From positions 8,462 through 35,093 of the forward strand of contig DIUF01000014.1 in the NCBI GenBank assembly GCA_002422285.1: a stretch of 26,632 bases of DNA, read 5' to 3'. Below the pieces are notes generated by a model that saw nothing but the letters and a program-made list of their open reading frames with translations, searched no databases and had not been told where the DNA came from. Each line of letters opens with the position of its first letter. The first letter of the stretch is position 1. Made by a program: the position numbers and the translations under genes. Below, piece after piece: positions 23,501 through 26,632 of this stretch. Source of the stretch: Flavobacteriales bacterium UBA6165 (lineage in GTDB: Bacteria; Bacteroidota; Bacteroidia; Flavobacteriales_D; Crocinitomicaceae).

Positions 23501-24118
23501 CGCACATGGACATTTCCTGGCGGAACCCCTTCCTCTTCTACTGAAGCGAATCCAACGATTACTTACAACAACTTTGGAACATACAACGTAACTCTTTCTG
23601 TAACCAATTCTAATGGGACTAATTCTATTACACAAAGCAATTTTGTCGTTGTTAATCCTGCTCCAAGTGCTCCAATAATTACCCAGAATGGAAATGTGCT
23701 CAGCATATCGCTTCAAATAGGAGAATCTGCTGTTTGGTATTTAGATGGGATTCAAGTTGGAACTGGCCAAAGTATTACAGCTTCGAACTTCGGTAACTAT
23801 TCTGTAGAAATCACGAATTCCTTTGGATGTAGAGCTGTATCTGCTGCGTATAATTATGTCTCAGTTGATTCGTACACATTCAATGATTACATTATTATTT
23901 ATCCGAATCCGAGCTCTGGTGTATTCAACATTGTTCTCGGCGACTTAAATGCCACCAAACTTGTAGTGGTTGATGCGGTTGGTCGAGTAATAACAAGTTT
24001 TATTACTGACGACAGTACCGTCACTTTAGATTTGAGTGATTTGAATTCAGGTCTATATTCATTAGTTATCTACTCAGACGAAGGCTTGTTTATCAGAAAA
24101 ATTGAAATACTGAAATAA
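20537..24118 (+). CDS. Secreted S8 subtilisin-like protease with T9SS sorting domain (copy 2)
   Basis: A tandem paralog of the preceding gene with the same 1193-residue length and domain order. It has a signal peptide (MKKLLFALVCALVCVSGHAQ), the catalytic set Asp171 (again in AVTDDAF), His208, Asn298 and Ser362 (SGTSMASP), CARDB-like, cleaved-adhesin/MAM-like, PKD (TRTWTFPGG) and Ig-like modules, and a type A T9SS sorting domain (YPNPSSGVFNI, LNSGLYSLVI). The protease half is clearly closer to copy 1 than the C-terminal half. The middle domain here keeps an Asp-rich loop, FDSYGDGMNGS, where copy 1 has FDSSGNGLSGS. The gene ends at a strong bidirectional terminator. A separate promoter is possible in the 125-nt gap before it. 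Confidence 0.94.
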   Translation: MKKLLFALVCALVCVSGHAQNVYYDYQDGLVVFQLHDNAKIINTINENSRVVDYKKSPLFRILSEFEIVEVLRLHPDIKDAKLSRTYQIQLQDIYQVDAVIKKLNTHASIEYAEKKELHRTFLTPNDLGPVNSNTTGTNPATNQWSLHKIQAQLAWDIGTGDANIIVAVTDDAFRMDHVDLINKYVSPYDAVTQTNNPAPCGSNNGNHGTHVAGTVGAQTNNNIGVASIGFNVSVMPIKIGNCNNQLTHGFEGITYAANNGAHVVNMSWGGGGFSNYGQNVCNFAWNQGTILVAAAGNNNASTVFYPAGYNNVISVASTTPTDAKSSFSQYGTWINISAPGSNIRSTYATSSTAYSSISGTSMASPHVAGLLGLMRSAAPNATNQDLINCLYSGADNIDSQNSGFIGQLGVGRINALNSMVCASQFASEFDAAITAIVTPESTLCSGTFSPVVTLRNFGSQNLTSCVINYNWGGANQTFNWTGNLITGNSINVTLPQLSIPNGSYTFTSFTTLPNGVADQNSTNDSSSKSILVDNNGQLVTLTIVTDCWGSETSWQVVNDDNGEIIVSGGPYQDNTPLAQQVHNFCLPSGCYTFTIFDSYGDGMNGSQWQSCSVNGNYFMQYENGSNIFSMTAPNGNFGNSASHPFCIIPQDNFNDAGIIALISPTLFSCSQNIVPVVRLRNFGLNTLTSAGIYYSVNGGSPQLFNWNGNLPSGQTIDVTLPAISSPAGLSSFNVYSYNPNGVDDDNPNNDSYTTSLAVNSTPATLPFIENFETNVIASGSWKILNPDNDISWEFATVGGITPGNQAMKMDLFSYAQAGQRDGLISPVISLNGYVSAEMTFHHAYRRFNQSATDSLIIYVSTDCGTNWTRVFQVAENGTGTFATQTTSANAFTPAQAVDWCFQPISAQTPGASCYSINLTPFVGQNIVIMFESFNAGTLGNNLFIDNINIDGIPGENLPIANFSNTNATICEGQSIQFTDQSQPNVTTRTWTFPGGTPSSSTEANPTITYNNFGTYNVTLSVTNSNGTNSITQSNFVVVNPAPSAPIITQNGNVLSISLQIGESAVWYLDGIQVGTGQSITASNFGNYSVEITNSFGCRAVSAAYNYVSVDSYTFNDYIIIYPNPSSGVFNIVLGDLNATKLVVVDAVGRVITSFITDDSTVTLDLSDLNSGLYSLVIYSDEGLFIRKIEILK

Positions 24119-24141
24119 GAATTCATCTTACATAATGACAT

Positions 24142-24174
24142 AAAAAAAGTGCCGATTGAGTCGGCACTTTTTTT
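24142..24174. terminator. Bidirectional Rho-independent terminator
   Basis: A perfect 14-bp stem (24142-24155 with 24161-24174), consisting of seven A, GTGCCGA, loop TTGAG, TCGGCAC and seven T. It works for both strands and separates protease 2 from the convergent arginine decarboxylase gene. Confidence 0.95.
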
Positions 24175-24214
24175 GTTGTAAGAGAATAAAAATTCTGTTT
24201 GGAGTGAAGTACTT

Positions 24215-25612
24215 TTACTTATAATACCCTAATAAATTCATAAAATCAGAAGCATTTTGCTCGTCAGAGAAGACACGCGTTTCTAATCTGCCTTCTTCAT
24301 TTCTGGAAATAATAACATGCTTAGGCTCGGGGATAAGACAATGTTTTAAGCCACCAAAACCACCAATTGTTTCCTGATAAGCCCCTGTATTAAAGAAACC
24401 AATATACAATTCGTTGCTTGAATCAAATTGAGGAAGATAGATAGCGTTGGAATGTTGTTCAGAGTTGTAATAATCATCAGAATCACAAGTCAATCCACCT
24501 AAAAGAACACGTTCATATTTGCTTTCCCAACGGTTTACAGGCAACATAATAAAACGCTGATTGATGGCCCAAGTATCTGGAAGATTAGTCATAAACGAAC
24601 TATCAATCATGTTCCATTTTTCACGGTCATTTTGTTGCTTTTGGTGAAGAACCTTGAACAAAGCTCCACCACTTTCACCTACCGTAAACGAACCAAACTC
24701 AGTAAAAATATGAGGTTCAGGAATGTGATTTTCCTCGCAAACCGTTTTGATTTGAAGCAAAATTTCTTGAACCATATAAGCGTAATCGTATTCGAAAGCC
24801 AAGGACTTTTTGATGGGAAATCCACCACCGATATTTAAAGAATCAAGGGTTGGACAAACCTTTTTCAACTCGGCATAAATCTGCAAACACTTGGTCAATT
24901 CATTCCAATAATACGCCGTGTCCTGAATACCTGTATTGATAAAGAAATGCAGCATCTTCACATTGATACGCGGATTTTCCTTCACCAAGGTGTTATAAAA
25001 AGGAATTATGTCGCGGTAGCGAATCCCTAAGCGAGATGTATAAAACTCGAATTTGGGTTCTTCTTCTGAAGCAATGCGAATACCGATATTCAATTCTTTA
25101 TCCGTGGCTTCTAGTAATTCTTGAACCTCTTGAAAATTATCAACTATTGGAATCACGCGCAAATCACCTTCATCAATTAATTTGGCTATGTTCTCAATAT
25201 ATTTTGGCAATTTGAAACCGTTGCATAACACAAAACTCTTCTCTCCAAGTTTGCCTTTGTTCTTCAGATTTTGAACGATATCCAAGTCGAATGCCGATGA
25301 TGTTTCGATATGCACATCATTCTTTAAAGCCTCTTCAACAACAAAGGAAAAATGCGAACTTTTCGTACAGTAACTATAGTAATACTTTCCAGAATAACCC
25401 AAATTCGTCATGGCTTCACGAAACCATCCCTTGGCACGTTGGATATTATTGCTGATTTGAGGCAAATAATGAAACTTCAAAGGTGTTCCATATTCTTTAA
25501 TCAAACTCATCAAATCAATACCATGGAAAGTGAGATTACCATCTCGGAGATTAAACTCATTTTGAGGAAAATCAAAAGTTTGTTCGATAAGGTCTATGTA
25601 TGTTGTCTTCAT
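24215..25612 (-). CDS. speA: Arginine decarboxylase, short Bacteroidota form
   Basis: The 465-residue PLP enzyme of the alanine-racemase-like fold (type III) converts arginine to agmatine for polyamine synthesis. Visible are the PLP Lys84 in SYCTKSSHFSF, the HIETSSAFDLDIV block, the GIRIASEEEPKFEF stretch, the Gly-rich phosphate site LNIGGGFPIK, the FTEFGSFTVGESGG block, and the C-terminal LLGGLTCDSDDYY and FFNTGAYQE, which supply active-site residues from the partner subunit. It is much shorter than the enterobacterial SpeA (about 630-660 residues), which is normal for flavobacterial members annotated as arginine decarboxylase. Substrate is by family assignment; related decarboxylases cannot be fully excluded. 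It is transcribed towards the shared terminator. Confidence 0.88.
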   Translation of the reverse strand: MKTTYIDLIEQTFDFPQNEFNLRDGNLTFHGIDLMSLIKEYGTPLKFHYLPQISNNIQRAKGWFREAMTNLGYSGKYYYSYCTKSSHFSFVVEEALKNDVHIETSSAFDLDIVQNLKNKGKLGEKSFVLCNGFKLPKYIENIAKLIDEGDLRVIPIVDNFQEVQELLEATDKELNIGIRIASEEEPKFEFYTSRLGIRYRDIIPFYNTLVKENPRINVKMLHFFINTGIQDTAYYWNELTKCLQIYAELKKVCPTLDSLNIGGGFPIKKSLAFEYDYAYMVQEILLQIKTVCEENHIPEPHIFTEFGSFTVGESGGALFKVLHQKQQNDREKWNMIDSSFMTNLPDTWAINQRFIMLPVNRWESKYERVLLGGLTCDSDDYYNSEQHSNAIYLPQFDSSNELYIGFFNTGAYQETIGGFGGLKHCLIPEPKHVIISRNEEGRLETRVFSDEQNASDFMNLLGYYK

Positions 25613-25636
25613 TTCATAAATTAGCGCTTAGGCGCA

Positions 25637-25644
25637 CAAAGTTC
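25637..25644 (-). promoter_or_regulatory. Candidate -7 element for the decarboxylase gene
   Basis: The minus-strand GAACTTTG matches TAnnTTTG at 7 of 8 and lies 24 nt before ATG 25612. No -33 TTG is seen. Confidence 0.3.
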
Positions 25645-25699
25645 AATAAAAAATTAATGCCCCGTTGATTTTTTTGGGAAATTAATATACGAATGTGGC

Positions 25700-26632
25700 T
25701 TATTCTTTTACTTGCCTTTTAGCTCGTAAACTCAAAAGTGCCAATATACCAAAGAGCATGCAGGCCAATAGGAGATGTATTGTTTGAACCAAAGCCGGTA
25801 TATTCAAATGATTTAAGAACACACCACTAATCAACTCAAGAGCCAAAATCACATACGCCCAATGGAATATGCGCATTTCTCGAATTTTATAGCTTTTGTA
25901 GAGCATCCAAGTCATCACAATAAGTACAATCCATGAAAAACTACGGTGAACTAAAAATCCGGCGGAAAGCAAACTGTTCCAATTTGTTCGCGCTATACCA
26001 CTTTTACGCAAAACATCAATTTCTTCACGAACTTGCGTCCCCAAAAACATTTGAAAAAAGGTAATGATGAAAATGCCAATAATAATCCAAAACCAGGTTT
26101 GAGAAACGGCTATATTTCTCTGTTGAGAAGGGGCAATCATCCGCAACACATACAGCTGTAAAAACACAATCACCAATGCCAATAGCAAGTGAACGGTGAT
26201 CGTCCAAGGCAAAAGATTGGTAGCCACTACGATGGAACCAAACCACGCCTGAAAAACAAGCACAATCATATTGATTGTAGCTACCATAACCAGACGACGC
26301 TTTCGGTATTTTCGCAAAATAATCAAAAAGCTGAACAGCATTAAATTACCCGCGATAAATCCAAACAAGCGGTTGATATATTCAATCCACGTTTTTTTAG
26401 CGTTGAAAGACTCCTCCACCAAAATTTGTTGCATGTTGTCGTCCATTTTTTTTGCTTCTCCAGCTAAACCAACACCACGCAACATCTTTTGAAAACGGAC
26501 GACCTTCTTGTAGCGCTTTTCAGAATAAATCTCCTTGTAGTTGTCGGGCAATTCTCCAATTTCCGTAGGCGGTACCCACTGTCCAAAACACTTTGGCCAA
26601 TCGGGGCAGCCCATACCGCTTCCTGTTATGCG
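25700..26632 (-). CDS. ctaA: Heme A synthase (CtaA/COX15), N-terminus cut by window end
   Basis: The visible part has 310 residues. Six codons upstream of the first in-window Met read RITGSG, completing the conserved TGSGMGCPDWPKCFG motif, so the gene continues beyond 26632. This membrane enzyme oxidises heme O to heme A for cytochrome oxidase. After a long extramembrane loop with many Lys and Glu come about seven membrane segments. Conserved His residues are seen in TITVHLLLAL, FLVHRSFSW and QTIHLLLAC. The usual E-x-x-H-R of the first half reads EYINR here (Asn at 26372-26374). It lies 87 nt downstream of the decarboxylase start, on the same strand. No terminator is seen in that gap. Confidence 0.92.
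   Translation of the reverse strand, partial: RITGSGMGCPDWPKCFGQWVPPTEIGELPDNYKEIYSEKRYKKVVRFQKMLRGVGLAGEAKKMDDNMQQILVEESFNAKKTWIEYINRLFGFIAGNLMLFSFLIILRKYRKRRLVMVATINMIVLVFQAWFGSIVVATNLLPWTITVHLLLALVIVFLQLYVLRMIAPSQQRNIAVSQTWFWIIIGIFIITFFQMFLGTQVREEIDVLRKSGIARTNWNSLLSAGFLVHRSFSWIVLIVMTWMLYKSYKIREMRIFHWAYVILALELISGVFLNHLNIPALVQTIHLLLACMLFGILALLSLRAKRQVKE

Noticed and set aside
1..26632. CRISPR arrays, rRNA genes, prophage or toxin-antitoxin modules
   Set aside because: No regular spaced repeats, rRNA-like sequence, phage proteins or recognisable toxin-antitoxin pairs were seen.

Overview
The window is AT-rich DNA from a member of the Bacteroidota, most likely order Flavobacteriales (perhaps near Crocinitomicaceae, which is inference). 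The evidence is: three secreted proteins with type IX secretion (T9SS) C-terminal sorting domains; a PorE-like TPR/propeller/OmpA protein; a Y_Y_Y-propeller LytS-type kinase with a LytTR regulator; the short Bacteroidota form of arginine decarboxylase; and several close matches to the Bacteroidota promoter element TAnnTTTG. Most genes lack a Shine-Dalgarno sequence.

Layout. 1-478: the 3' part of a tRNA-Met(CAT) and its terminator, a frameshifted GIY-YIG nuclease gene, then a degenerate second copy of the tRNA 3' end and terminator that is split by two related palindromes. 663-4394: a small lipoprotein, a deoxynucleoside kinase, a hotdog thioesterase and a PorE-like OmpA protein. 4391-5140 (minus): a REP-associated (RAYT/IS200-like) transposase whose coding sequence contains a long imperfect palindrome. 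5347-10429: surE, a small membrane protein, lpxB, a SpoIID-like protein, a one-helix membrane protein and a DUF4403 lipoprotein, all on the plus strand and closely packed.

10430-10948 has no protein gene. It holds three minus-strand terminator hairpins. Two of them sit in diverged tandem units that share an upstream motif, a promoter-like motif and the sequence TTTTTCATGG before the hairpin. These are candidates for duplicated small RNA genes. The third terminates the T9SS beta-propeller gene at 10949-12688 (minus).

13062-24118 is one functional block: sensor kinase, LytTR regulator, then two tandem paralogous secreted subtilases of exactly 1193 residues each. A strong bidirectional terminator (24142-24174) separates it from minus-strand arginine decarboxylase and heme A synthase (ctaA, cut by the window end).

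The genes fall into cell-envelope work (lpxB, PorE-like protein, SpoIID, lipoproteins), T9SS export with three cargo proteins, and housekeeping metabolism. The least explained parts are the tandem hairpin/sRNA units, the palindrome inside the transposase gene, and the GIY-YIG cassette between duplicated tRNA ends.
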